A DNA stretch of 64,000 nt from Fasciolopsis buskii (Eukaryota > Platyhelminthes > Trematoda > Plagiorchiida > Fasciolidae). This document shows positions 1 to 11,984 of this stretch, piece by piece. The notes beneath the pieces are model-generated. The model did not search any database. It was given only the letters and a program-made list of their open reading frames with translations, and had not been told where the DNA came from. The stretch spans positions 203,015 through 267,014 of the forward strand of contig LUCM01010038.1 of assembly GCA_008360955.1 (NCBI GenBank), in the 5' to 3' direction. A program made the translations under genes and the position numbers. Every line of letters starts with the position of its first letter. The first letter of the stretch is position 1.

Positions 1-3000
1 ATAATAATAATATTTTGCTTCTTTAGAAGCTCATAAATCCGATAATTGATACAAAACTGGTGGAAACCGACTCACAACCACTCCATACTCTGAGCTTGGT
101 AGTGGATAGGAAACATCGCGGCATTGGAATATCACGGATAACCTTAGGGGTAAAAGTGTGCGGGAACATTTTGCCAGTCGATAATAGGACGGCGGATATA
201 TTTTTGCAATGACGTCAGAAGCCGCGTTTATTTCTTTCGCATTCTGTAAGATTTATACATCGGAACAAACAATTTTCTTCGTAAGCCCGACTTCGTTGTT
301 TTTTTCATTTTGGCTTGCTGTTGTTGCCTTGGCGATTCAGTCGGTGCAGGCATATCGAACAGAACGGTCAGTGTTAGGGTATTCCGATCAGCCATTGATG
401 GAGATGACACAACCACTGCATGTGTGACAGGCAACAATGCTTTGTTCATATTCAGGACTCAGGTGGGATGAGATATTATGAATTTATGCTGGGTCAGCTC
501 ATAGAAATTTGAGCTGATTTTTTGCGAACTAGTACTCTAATAGGATGCCATAATAAAATCTTAGGTGTTACTACATCCCGTTTCCTAAGTTTTTTTTTCC
601 AAAGCGATCAAAATCTTGAAAGTAAATCGAGGTTGGCGGAGTCTCACTTCATGCTAGATCATGTGCATATTTGACTAGGGAGAATGCGGTGGCCCATTTA
701 AAATGTCTTGTTTGGATTATCTGGGTGCGGAATGTCGTCAAGGGACGTGACAGTCAAAAAAACCTAATCAGCTTCGTTCACCGAAATGCAGCATGTGACA
801 CCTGCCACGGGTCCACAGTACACAGATAACTGTGTGAATACGCAGTGTTCTCACTTCTTTCAGTTCATTGTCGGCATGATTTGTACCTTTATTTTGTCTA
901 GAAGATACCCGTGGATCTAGAAGAGCATTTCACATATCGAAAGAGACCCACAATTTCAACCCTATAGAGAATCAAAGTTTGTAGACGAAAGTCTATTGGA
1001 GTGGATAATGTGAAATCACCTAACCTAGGGGAAAGAATCTTTGCATACATTGCAAAATTACGAGCCAATGTGTGACCGGAATTAACACCCAACTAAGTCT
1101 AAGAATGTGCAGTTTTGGCATACCTTTGAATTTCATTTGCTTTCTTTATTCGGTAAAAATCCAATGGGGAGGCAAAACCCAACACTTGTCGGAAAAAATG
1201 GAACAGAAATAAGTAGAAACGGAGATGAATGTTAGGATACAATAGTGTGTATTTATATTAGGGACAAATGCCTATATTCAATGCTATTATGAGCACTTTA
1301 CACGACTGCTTTAGATTCGTCGAAGTTGTGCACTTATTTTTTGTGCTGGTTCATGCCCATCTCCACAATAAGGTACTCGTTTGGTGGACTTGAAACATTC
1401 CAAGTGGACAGGTGCTCACACGCAGCGCCACTCAACGGAAGGATCTGATAACACACACACACACACACACACGCCAATCAGGATGGACACAGTGATTAAA
1501 ATGTTGTCTAATGCGAAGTTATTTTCAGTCATTAGCTCACAGAAGATAACGGTTGATAGATGTTTCGCACTAGAACAGAATATTTTATTATTGGTGGTTC
1601 ACACGTTATTACCAATAGAGCAAGAAGAATACAAACTGGGTCAGGAGAAAGCAGGATGCCAATGATTCAAAATACCGGAAAATTGTCTTTTTAAATGGTT
1701 CATTTTGTTTTATCAGTTCTGAATGAAGTTTATCGTTGACAACAAAGTCTGATTTGCCCCACCAATAAAAATCTCTAACTACCCAAGTGAAATGTCTTTA
1801 AATCAACTAATTCTAAAACAACCGAACTCGAACAGAACATTTCACAAGTTGTAGGAATTTGTCGAGAACAATTCGGAAGAAATGCAACCTGAAATTTTGT
1901 GGTCGCTCCTGGGTTATCCAAAGCCGTTTTTTCCAGTCGATCCTGGAGAAGGTGTACTCGGTCACACTGGTATTATGATTAAATTCTTCATAGGCGGGAT
2001 TAAGTTTACGTTCTGCCTTTAAAAATGATGAAAAAATTCCATTTAGATTTAAAATATAAATCTAGTGACTCGTACCATAAGATCATTAGCTCAAAGAAGG
2101 CTTATGTGAAACTTCTTAAGGCTAAAATTGTGGACAGTTCCCGCGAGATCTTAAGAGGGAACTCGACAATCGATGACCAGTCACTAGCTGATAGTATTTA
2201 AGGGATTATGGAACAACCAAAATGTGTTAATACTAAAGCCACAAAAGGTATCCGTATCGTTCGGGATGGGAGTGCAAAAATGCAAACCGGTAATCACAGA
2301 CTAGAAACAGTTACCTGCTTGCCACAATGAGAAAGACAAAGAAGAAAATGTCTCAAGAAAACCATATAAATATATAGATAGACTGAGACAGAGACCACCA
2401 ACGCCATATTTGATACCTGCTGCCCTTTGGAAGTTTTATTCGTCTCAAATGGTCGTATCTCCTCCCAAACACTGAAATCTCTAAGGCGAGGCAAGCAGCA
2501 CTTCTACCAATCCTGTAGTAACTCCTCTGTGCGGTATGTTTCCACCCTAATAACAGCTGAAGTCAAAGGCATGGACACTACATTCGCCAGCCAACTCTTC
2601 AGTGGTAACAACAACTGATTCATATAGCAAAGTACTCCACATCTTCACAGGAGGGGTGGGTTTAACAGCTGCCTGCCAGCCAGTACGAATACTACTTTTA
2701 GATCCCAGCCCATGATAAGAAGCAATACGATTTTTAAACACCAATAATTCCGACCGAAAGGAGACCATAAGCTAACCAAAAATACGGCAAGAAAGAAAAA
2801 TACCAATGACACAGAGTTGTTGTGCAGCCAGTCACAGGGCGCGCTAATTCGACTGTGCATTATTGCCACACGCTCATCTCCTCTGCCAAAAGTGGAAAGA
2901 GAAACGACTGCTGACAATAGGTCAACGGTGGAAAAAACAGTAACAAGGTAATCCACACCCCCAAAGTGTGGCCAGTAAACTCCCCTACTATGCCCTAACA

Positions 3001-3170
3001 CAATCAACCAGTTTCAAGGCAGCCAACTTTATCCTGGCTAATGACCAGTCAGTTCAGCTGCTTTAATCCATTTGATATGTAAGACAACGTGAAGGGATGT
3101 CCGAAAGCTATTTTCTTGTCTTTTATCTTTTACTTCCTTTATTAATGAAATAACAATGTACATCTTTTCT
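1..3170. other. no gene recognised
   Basis: It contains the AC microsatellite and short ORFs only. A 120-codon open frame on the - strand (2645-3007) is hydrophobic and matches nothing I know. Confidence 0.6.
1451..1472. repeat. (AC)11 microsatellite
   Basis: A pure AC run of 22 bases. Confidence 0.98.
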
Positions 3171-3174
3171 CAGG

Positions 3175-3300
3175 AAGGGGGCCGTGGCCAGCTGAAGGCT
3201 ACCAAGTGGGGAAGTTGACCGGCGGTGGGAGGACTCGAACCCGCGATCTTCAAGTCCACGCGCCACGACCTTATCCACTTAGCCACTGCTGGTTCACTGT
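3175..3300 (-). repeat. tRNA-derived SINE-like element
   Basis: On the - strand there is an A-box-like TGGCTAAGTGGATAAGG and a perfect B box GGGTTCGAGTCC about 35 bases apart. Acceptor-like ends GCAGTGG/CCACCGC (3289 and 3222) pair at 6 of 7 positions. The anticodon-like loop reads CTTGAAG (TGA). The T stem is poorly paired, so this is more likely a tRNA-derived SINE head or tRNA pseudogene than a working tRNA. The sequence on its 3' side (3175-3221) may be the SINE body. Confidence 0.55.
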
Positions 3301-5784
3301 TCGTAGTTTGCTGAAGATGTGATCGCATGATTGTTCGGAATGATTACTTCCAACATTAATTACTTTTCAACAAACCATGGATCAACTGCATCCTTAGAAG
3401 TATTCGTTCAAATGGTCTGTTAAAAGCAAAGCCATGTACAACTAGTTGAATTGAGTTATCCTTCGTCAGGGTATCGAAATCGGTTAACAGTTTCCAAAAC
3501 TTCCAGTCATTCTTGCTGAGCCCTTTCAAAAATGCTAAATGGGAAGGGAAGGGGCGAGTTTTAACAAGAGCCAAGCGCGCTGACTTGTAGAAATACCGAG
3601 CACTTTGTTGAAATCCGTAAGCTTTTTGGCACTAAACAGAGATAAATTTATACCGTGATTATCTCTCCCGTTTGTCCTTGTCCTGACTTTGCAACAACAT
3701 GTGTAACGTTACCGAAATATTCCACGTGCAACGTGAACCACTGGAAGAACAATCGTGACGGTCTACTACTGACTTAGTTTGATTGGACTGGTTCTTTACC
3801 GAAATCTCATATAAAAGTTGCGAAATGAATTCGGTCATTTCTACAAATGTTTGATCTATTGATTTACGTCCGATAGTTTGACTTGTGGTTTTCACATTGG
3901 TCCTACATGTAATTGAGCTGATCAGGAACAGGATAGTCGATTACTGGTTTTTTTCGTTTTTTTGATAGGCCAACTTAATACCAGACGACTAGTGAAAATG
4001 TTATTTGGTAGCCTATTAGCATATGTTCTCGAAAGAGCGTTTGAAAAACTGAATGGGAATTGTGTTCGATAGCTCTTCCAATTGAGGCAACACAACGCAA
4101 CTCTGGAGAGCGTAGATCACAGTCTCCAATTTGTGGTACAGGCAGTTGGCAAATGGTTTCTGGTTTAATCTGGGGCTTAATTCCGAGGAAACACTTCGCA
4201 GAAAATAGCACTACACACGTTTCAGCAAGATCAAATTGTGGTAGTCTATCCTGAATTAGCAATTTTCATCTCATAAAGCGACTTTCACAAATACTTTTAG
4301 AGCTCGTTACTTCGTCTGCATGTACAAACACCACGAGCAATTTGCTTCCATTGGCATGCTATGCCCAAATCTACCCCGCGTTTTGGATCAGCGCGTTATT
4401 GGCACGTGAGATTTATTCGATCGTGATCATTGTCGATTTCTGAGCTGGTGTAGTTTGTCGAGCATGGTTGCACTCACAATCACTCATCCGCCTCCACAAA
4501 AGCAAAATTTGAATGTTGTTTGATTGGAGAAATGGTGTGATTTCTGTCGCCATTTTGTCGATACGAGAAATCAAAAGGAAAAATGAATCCTGTTTTGGAG
4601 AACGTTTAATACATGATTCCATAGAGTCTTGTTCTGGTTGATTGAGGTTAAACGGGATTTCCTAATCTAACCCGTCTACGTACCCACTACCAACGACATT
4701 TTCTGCCTACACTTTTGTGATCCCTTCGTCCACTTTCTAGACAGTGACAAGTTTCACTAGTTTGACATTTTTCGAAATTCTCACCAGTTTCAACTTACCC
4801 AGGTAGGGGGCCTATTTTGTAATTTAATTTTAATAATACGCATTTGGACACAACGGAACTAATAATTTACTTATTTAAAATGGGTAATAATTTTTTCAAA
4901 GCCAAACATCTAATGTAAAATCGTCAAAAATGTCAAGAAAATGAGAATTGAATGTGGTAAATGAGCATTTTGGGAAACGTTAAACACTTGGAGAAAGAAC
5001 TCCGTGATGTGTAGACTAAGGTTCTAGTAAAACCAAGGTGCCTAGGATACTGGTTTTGGAAAACCCATCCTTGCGGAGTTAACGACGTCATTCCAACTAT
5101 CTCTTTCTATTTGAAAGACCTGCGGATCATCAGTATACGAGTAGCGTACTGCAAATTGAAAATTGAGACTCACTGAAGATCCTTTAGAGCTTTGCAATAC
5201 ATGTTGCACCAGTAAGCGACTGAATCCGATTCTCCGCTGATATGAAAATATTCTCAGCCGGATTCATAAGTGGCCTAATTCTTACCCAAAAAATGGTCAG
5301 AGAGAATTGATGTTTAATCAGAACGAAATTCTCGATGGTGTATTTTGAAGAGTATTTACTGTCATGATTTGACTTTACCTTGAGTTGGTGTACCGGCTTG
5401 AGTGCCTCCGTGACTCAACGTGCTATATGGGGTGGCTTATCTCAGGCAGCGGATTCTGCCATGTCTAGGGGGTCAATGGGTAAAAGCCTGACGAACTATT
5501 CTCATGGTCCTTCACGCTTGGATTGATTTGACCTGGGAGCTCAATCGGAAAAATGAGTGGAAGAAAAAATCGACCTAAGGAGGTCAGCCTCCGTTCAGCC
5601 ACTCCCTCCTGCTTCGCTGATAGGTTACTGTTAGAACCAAAGGTTTTGGTTGAGAACCCTAATCGTCCTTCTGTCAAGTGCATACCCATAACATTCCCGA
5701 TACTGGCAACGGTTCGTTGTCAGATAGTGTAGTAAGTAGTTTTCAAGCCCCTAGCTTAAATGTTCTCAGGCCTCGTTAGCCTTC
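3301..5784. other. no gene recognised
   Basis: Only short, motif-free ORFs are present. The part near 5400-5780 could be the 5' end of the LINE that follows, but shows no readable domain. Confidence 0.6.
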
Positions 5785-6304
5785 TTAATCTCGGTTCGTT
5801 CAGTGTGTGCACTTTAATGCAGACTGGTCAGCAGGGTGTCTGGCTTTGACGGTAGACTCACTTTCGATTGATGTCTGCCGCGTGAGTGAAACACGAATTC
5901 ATGATTCGAGTAGTGTACTTGTACTAACTGCGCCTAATGTACCATCAAGATATTCCCTGTACATTTGAGGAGACGAAGCAGCTCAAGCTCTAAGTCAACG
6001 CAGCGTAGGAATAGTCTTGAGTGAGAAAGTTGGTGTGGCCCTTGTAGACTAGGTCCTGGTTGATGGTCGCTTGTGCACAGCAAGACTGTAGAGGCCACTT
6101 GGCGTACAAAATTATCGCTGTGTTATACAGAGCCTATTTGTCTTCTCGGCCTTCGCCTCCTCAGGCTGTAGCGCCAACAGGAGAAGGGACGAGTTTTAAG
6201 ACGAACTTGCCGCTTTTGCTATCAGGAACAAAGGCTCCGGTATCGTGGCACCACCAAATTATTTTAATAAATGAATTGAAAATCTTAGCGCATCAGAAGC
6301 CTGC

Positions 6305-6930
6305 TTAGGTGTATGTTGCACCTACCACGCTGAGCGCATAAATAACAGGGAAAAGGAATCGTACAGACTATCGTTTATTCCTGTCTAGAAAGAATTTCCT
6401 TCACACTTCGCACATCGATACATTGTTTTAATTCTACTAGCGGCCGGAGTTAGATAAGCTATATTGAACCAAGTCAACGTTGGTGTTGTTCTGTACAGAA
6501 ATTTAGATAGTATTAGTCCACGAACGTAGAATCGGAGCATGCGTTAGTTTTAATACGATTTTTGATGCAGCTCAATGATCACCGATGCAGACTGTAAACC
6601 CGGTTGGCCGTAGGACGTCTATTTTATTCGGTGGATCGCACCAGTTATGTACGGAAATTATCTAAGTAGATGAAAACCCTGACAAAGCGCAGTTTTGATT
6701 ATGCATTTGACACCCGGTTATGCCCGCGGTCTCACATCCGTTGTCCATCAAATACACTGGGTATTTTCACGAGTCGAATACTCCTTTGGAGCAATAACGT
6801 CAGCTCCCTGACCGTAAAGAAGTGAGTAAGAAATGACAAGTAACAAAATGCTTTAGGAAATACTTTGAAAATTAGTGAGTTAACAAAGCCGAAGAGATGT
6901 TAGTAGCAGCTGCCTCAAGTAACAGTCAAA
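6305..6930. other. unassigned interval inside the RTE remnant
   Basis: This lies between the endonuclease and RT remnants, where the LINE linker and the first RT boxes would be expected. Neither strand gives a match that I recognise. It could be an insertion or sequence decayed beyond recognition. Confidence 0.4.
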
Positions 6931-6936
6931 GACTGT

Positions 6937-7311
6937 TTGGGCTTAAGCACAGCACCAGTGTGCAGCGAAAGTCTTTGCAGCGGGGTCCCCAAGCAGCTTT
7001 GTGTCTTCAGCGAGCACTGTTTTCGCATACCTATGGTAGGGCTGGGTGAACTATCGAGTCAATCGGTGTTCGAAAAGTGTCTCATCTCCCTAATCTTGTT
7101 TAACTTCGTCATGGAACACATAGTGATGGATGCGTTAGGAAGTCTTCGGGATACAGTCATCTTGCTGGTAAATGGGGTAAAGCTGTGTGATTTTGAAGAT
7201 GCCGATGACGTTGTTTGCTTGCTCGAATCTGTGGTACATATTCAACATCCACTGGACAAATTTGCGAGTGTTGTAGTTCCATTTGGGATGTGCTTCGCAC
7301 CTAAAAAGTAA
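6937..7311 (+). pseudogene. reverse transcriptase fragment of the RTE LINE
   Basis: The longest uninterrupted piece of the element, 124 codons. It spans RT boxes from the VPK segment through the box with SLILFNFVMEHIV (intact relatives read SPxLFNFVID) to the catalytic box. That box reads DADDVV where active RTs have YADD, so the Tyr is lost although both Asp remain. It ends APFGMCFAP-like (VVPFGMCFAPKK) at a stop. The downstream frame continues the same protein after a shift. Confidence 0.82.
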
Positions 7312-7770
7312 AGCGGTGCTACAAGACTGGACGACCGTGTCACCTAGCTAATACTCGATTCGGAGTGTTATCATTTCCACCGTATGGTTGCGGGACACGG
7401 AGTTTTTATGCTGAAGACGATCACCGCTTAAGAGTTTTTGATCATCGACGTTTGAATAGTACCGATAAGACGGCGCGAATAAAGTGCGGCTGGGAATCGA
7501 GTATTGGATATGGGCTCAGTGAATAATCATCTGAAGCGCATCAAGCTTAGGAGACTCCGCTGATTTTATCACTTGTTGTGTATAGCGAACAACAGCCTAC
7601 ACTCCGTGCTCTAATTTCCGTTGCTCCATGGGAGCGGGAGAAGTCACGTGAAGATAAACAGAAAAAGTGGCAACTTGGTATAAGAAAATGTGCAGCTAAC
7701 TTCGTTGAGATCCAAAAGGTTCCTCACTCAGTGGACGGGAGACACTCAAGGACATGCGATAACCCGTGAA

Positions 7771-10700
7771 CATTTTCTGTCGTGTTGTCATGCTCTCTGT
7801 CAAATCATAATGGTGGAAAATCTGGTAATGTACAGTTGGACTGCACTCTGAGTTGACCACGGCTCTTCTAGCTTCATTCACCATACATCTTGCATATTAT
7901 TTTTTGCGTTGTATAATGTAACTCGCTGAGAAAGGCAGTGGTCGATGGGGCTTGCCCAGCTACCCAGCTCCGAACAATCATATTGATGGTGTATTCATTT
8001 ATGAGACATCCGAGCATGATCAGTTGCAGCGCATGTAGTTCTATTGTCAGTTGATCACGTGCGGCTGCAAAAACAGCGGATTCATTCAGTTCCTATTAGA
8101 AAGATTTCCTGCAGTCTTTATTTCTGGACCGCTTAGTTGGTACTAGCACTCTTATGTGTTTTTATCTGGTCTTAACCAGTGATAAGACCTTTGCATTGAG
8201 TATCCAGTAATCAGTTTGAAAATCTCTATTGATCCTGCAGGCTGTCCAACATTTATAAAACTCCTGTTTTCTGTTCTAAATCCACAAGTATGGTTTGTCT
8301 GAGTTGGCGGTGGCATATTTTTTTAATTGTCACACTTTCCGGGCCCACAAGTTATTGCCATATTGTTGTGCTTCATCTAATCACCATCCCGATTTCCGGT
8401 CTTCAGTCATCTAATCCTAACCCTAGGTTTCTGTCGTCGGTCTTCATTATTCCAAGCGAAAACAGTCAAAATCAACCGGCACAAGACCCCGTCTTGTTAA
8501 GTGAAAACCACATATTTATAGATTATTTTGATTGCATATTTACGCCTGTACGACAGCCTTTATTTCATCGATTATCCGGGTCGTGTCTTGATTGGTCCAT
8601 CTTGCTTATCGCATTTTACCCGATTCAGTTCATTTCGTTTTCCTCATCTTGATTGGTTAACACAACTCACCATGTGGTCTTCTCAGTTTGCATATTCGCA
8701 CTCTTGCCTTCAACTAACACCAATATGCTGGATGACCACCGGTAGCCAATGGGTTAACGCGGTCTGTCTGGTCTAGCGTACCGCACTTACTCGCAGCACG
8801 GCTGGTTATTGATCGCGATTTGTCTGGCGCGGTCCATCATTACGCAAGCGCCGATAACCGGCGAGACGAGACAGTGCCAATCAGACCAGCATTCCTTCAC
8901 ACAGCTCAAGAGGTTTCTACGACGGCGTAACTGAAGACGGCATTTCGGTTAAGAAAAATAAAAAGCGGCACTGTGCCAAATAGGAGTGCGTCGTTTAACT
9001 TTGCACTTCAGCTTCTCCTTATATCCGCATTTTGGCAATCGCCAATAGTCTGTTCTACTAAAACAATTACATGGGGAAGCACATAATCAGTCAACATAGA
9101 GATCATTGTTGTTTATGACTTTTAATAACAATGAAGTATTTGACTGATCAAGTTACATGTAGTAGTGTTGATCTCACTTTATCGTAGGAGTGTACAATGC
9201 TGATTTGCCCATTTTCCTTTATGGACTCCAATCCTATTAGCTAACTTTGTTTACAAAAGCCTAGCTCCATTTGGCTTTTCCTCCCGCGTTTAAGAGATAC
9301 CGTCGCATGCTGTCAAGCAGCAGAGCATTTTTAGTACCATCGATCAATTGTGGCTGCATGAATTTACATGGCATGAATGCGGTGGCAATGTACACGTTCA
9401 GCTTTCCATGATTTTGCCCAGCACTGTCACACCTGCTTCACCCGACCACGGCATCAAACTGTCTTACAAAGCCTTATTTTGAAGAGGCCTAATTCTGATC
9501 AGACATTTTTTTGCTGAAGGCATGGTTTGGATAAGCACTGCCATTGATGATAGCCTGTCCATCAAGCAACCATTTGAGATCCCCAATGCACATGATTTAA
9601 ATCCAGATGGCTGACTTTTTCTTATGATAACAGCCACGTGACTAACCACACAAATGCACCTGAGGCCTACCCGATTTGATACAGAAACGGCCACCATAAA
9701 AAGGCGTTCCCATGTGCTTGTTGAAACACGATTCAACCTGTACACCATTGAACACTATTCTGCAGATTTTTCGGAGTTCGTAATCCCAACGTGCCCCGCA
9801 TGACTTTTTGAACATGCTTTTTCATAACAAAAATGCAGTTAAAGATAACTCAGTGATAAATGTATCGTGATGACGGCCAGCGTTGTGAGACATGAGGACG
9901 AATAAAATGCGGTAGGAGATTCAAAGTTTCCAAATTTATCCCTGATTTCAAGTTCGTTGGATGGTTTGTTCCACTGATGAGCCTTCAGTGGAAGTTTTCG
10001 GCACCAGAAATTGTGAGATACCTGTAAGCAATTGATTCAAGAACGGTTGCGTGTTTCCATTTATTCTTGTCTTGTTAACATTCATCTCTCCTGTTTCGCA
10101 GACCGACGACTGAACAATTTCTTAAAAAATATCGAAACTAAGTCGATGCATGGGTTTCCTTATTTAACTTGTCTTTGCCCTCAGATTTGAGAACCGGTGA
10201 CGATGAGTTCCTTTATTTCTTATACGAAACTTTATCAGTACAACAGTAACGGATGGGTCTAGGTAACCACGATCACTCATTATTCAACGGTAATCATCAC
10301 CGAGGATCTAAAATGTAGTGTCATCCAAGTCGAGTCTAGGATAATGCATTTTTAAAACCTTCTGGAATGTGAAATACTTGAATATAGCACTACCCTTTTG
10401 ATGGGTGTTCTTGGTGGCCAAAGAAAGTCCAACTCATTGTCTTCTTTGGATTGAGAGAGATGACTTCGTTGTTCGTGATTTTCGGATACACATCTCGCCT
10501 CGTGACTATATTTTTGTTTAAACCGGACACATGGGCAGATACTAGGAATTACTCGTTTCCGACCAATGAGTTTGGCAGTTCAAAAGCATTGTTGATGAAT
10601 AATGCAAAAGCCGCCTGTATATTTCAAGGAAAATTAATCACACGCAGCTGCTTTCATCCATTTCCCCAAACAGCGATGAAGCAGACCCTTTTGATATTCA

Positions 10701-10850
10701 AATTGATAAATTCGACTCACTATAGCTAAGTGAAGCAGTCATTAGCATTGCCGCTTGTCTCAAGGATAGCTGTGCTTTTGTCTAACGTTCGTTAGCATTG
10801 CGGGTAAATCTACCACCAAATGTTTCTGGAAACGACAAATCCAGCTTCAG
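7771..10850. other. no gene recognised (contains repeat A)
   Basis: Apart from repeat A at 8529-8910, nothing is identifiable. A 94-codon open frame on the - strand at 9464-9748 has no recognisable motif. Confidence 0.6.
8529..8910 (+). repeat. dispersed repeat family A, copy 1
   Basis: It shares blocks with the reverse complement of 50480-50890: TTATTTCATCG(A/G)TT(A/G)TCC, CTCACxATGTGG, GGCCACCGGT/CATCGGTGTCCAATGGG, TATTGATCGC(G/A)ATTT and CGATAxCC. Overall similarity is roughly two-thirds by eye. The origin is unknown; no domain is recognisable. Confidence 0.6.
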
Positions 10851-11983
10851 GCCGAGGTTGAATCACTGCTCTCACAGCATCAAAAGGGTAAGGACAATAG
10901 GAATAATATACCCCGTGGAATCTTCTGAGGCTTGGTCCATTAATACTAGGGAATAGACTGTCATCCAATGCTTGATGTAATCAGTCTACGAAGCTCGCTT
11001 GATAATGAAAACGGGATTGGTTGCTTAGACCATTGGTTGCACTGGACAATGGACCAGCCTCATGTCAATTTTAAGTAAATATTTTCGGAAACCAGTAGTC
11101 AGCGTGAACCTCACTACGAACAATTTCTGGGACATACAGAGATATCAAGGTTGTCATATATTCTCCATTGTGTTTGTAAACAGCATTGGCGCAAAAGAAC
11201 GTCCGAAGATCTTCCTGCTCACCTACAGTTTTCCAGTGATTTAGAATGTTTGTTCATTTCGTGGCTCGGGTTAACGATTTTTAATGTATTTTTAATGTCG
11301 ATCTTGCCTTTGCATCTAAAAGCTTTTAATCGCCAACAGATGCAACGCTGTCAGTGCGTTTTCATTAATAGAGTCACCTCAACGTATGCACCCACAGACT
11401 GCAGCCGAGGTATAATGAAGTACACAGCTGTAAAACATCTTACGCATAATAATGCAGGATGATATCGTAATTTCAGCAGGAGTCGTGAATGCCGAAGTGG
11501 TTTTGCCTTCTTCAACCAGGTCTGTTAAATATATCTTCTTGGCTTTGGCACTATACTTTAAGAAAACAAGGAACAGTTGCTGGCCCTCTGTTTAATTCAT
11601 CATATATTCCTCGCCCGTACGAAATACAGACGTTTCAGTCATCGGCATGTCACCTGGCTTCCTTTGTTTTGTTGTCAGCAATGGCTTCAGATCGACCACA
11701 CTGATATTTCCGACCAAAAGCGGAGCTGTGTGCAAGATTACTGGTCTTACGGGACCATTTCCATCGACTATTACAAAGGCCTAATCTATACCAAGCTAAT
11801 AATGAACCCTAGAAATACAAGGTATATTGTCGGCTGGGCAGATATAAGCTTTCCGATCCGCCCTGAGTATCAGCCTTCAAAATGCTCTTGATGGCAAACT
11901 GAAATCAGCGCCATGTAACGACCCCAACCAGCACCAGTCATTTATTAAGAACGCATTGGATTTTGCAGGCTTACTTAGTTGCA
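10851..11983 (+). repeat. tandem duplication, copy 1 (1,133 bp)
   Basis: Copy 1 runs from gccgaggttgaatc to ttacttagttgca and recurs immediately as 11985-13139. It carries a decayed LINE endonuclease: YAPTDCS at 11385-11405, DDIVISAGVVNAEV from 11458 (the GDFN Asp is lost), LALCLIHHIFLA near 11580 and QQWLQIDHTDIS near 11673. These sit in shifted frames in the + direction. Copy 2 differs by one A/G change near the poly-T region and a 22-bp insertion; I saw no other difference. Confidence 0.95.
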
Positions 11984-11984
11984 N
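11984..11984. other. single ambiguous base at the duplication junction
   Basis: The only N in the window lies exactly between the two duplicated copies (ttgca-N-gccgagg). This suggests a contig join rather than a continuously read junction. Confidence 0.95.

Larger units (their letters stand above)
5785..7770 (+). mobile_element. decayed RTE-type non-LTR retrotransposon (EN and RT remnants)
   Basis: Translating across frames shows a LINE in + orientation. At 5785-6270 are the endonuclease pieces: LNLGSFSVCTLMQTGQQ, then IDVCRVSETRIHDSSSVL, a GDEAAQAL block and VALVDxVLVDGRLC; SETR is the catalytic-Glu motif of AP-like endonucleases. The RT part starts at about 6940 with GVPKQ, ISLILFNFVMEHIVMDALG, and CDFEDADDVVC in place of YADD. 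The C-terminal part at 7311-7770 has GMGSVNNHLKRIKLRRLR and PWEREKSREDKQKKWQLG. Frameshifts and stops throughout make it dead. About 600 bases between EN and RT do not match, so part is lost or replaced. The RTE assignment is from family knowledge. Confidence 0.82.

Noticed and set aside
2645..3007. A 120-codon hydrophobic ORF on the - strand
   Set aside because: Looks slightly protein-like, perhaps part of a repeat, but has no identifiable domain.
8405..8425. Telomere-like CTAACCCTA
   Set aside because: A single unit, not a repeat array.
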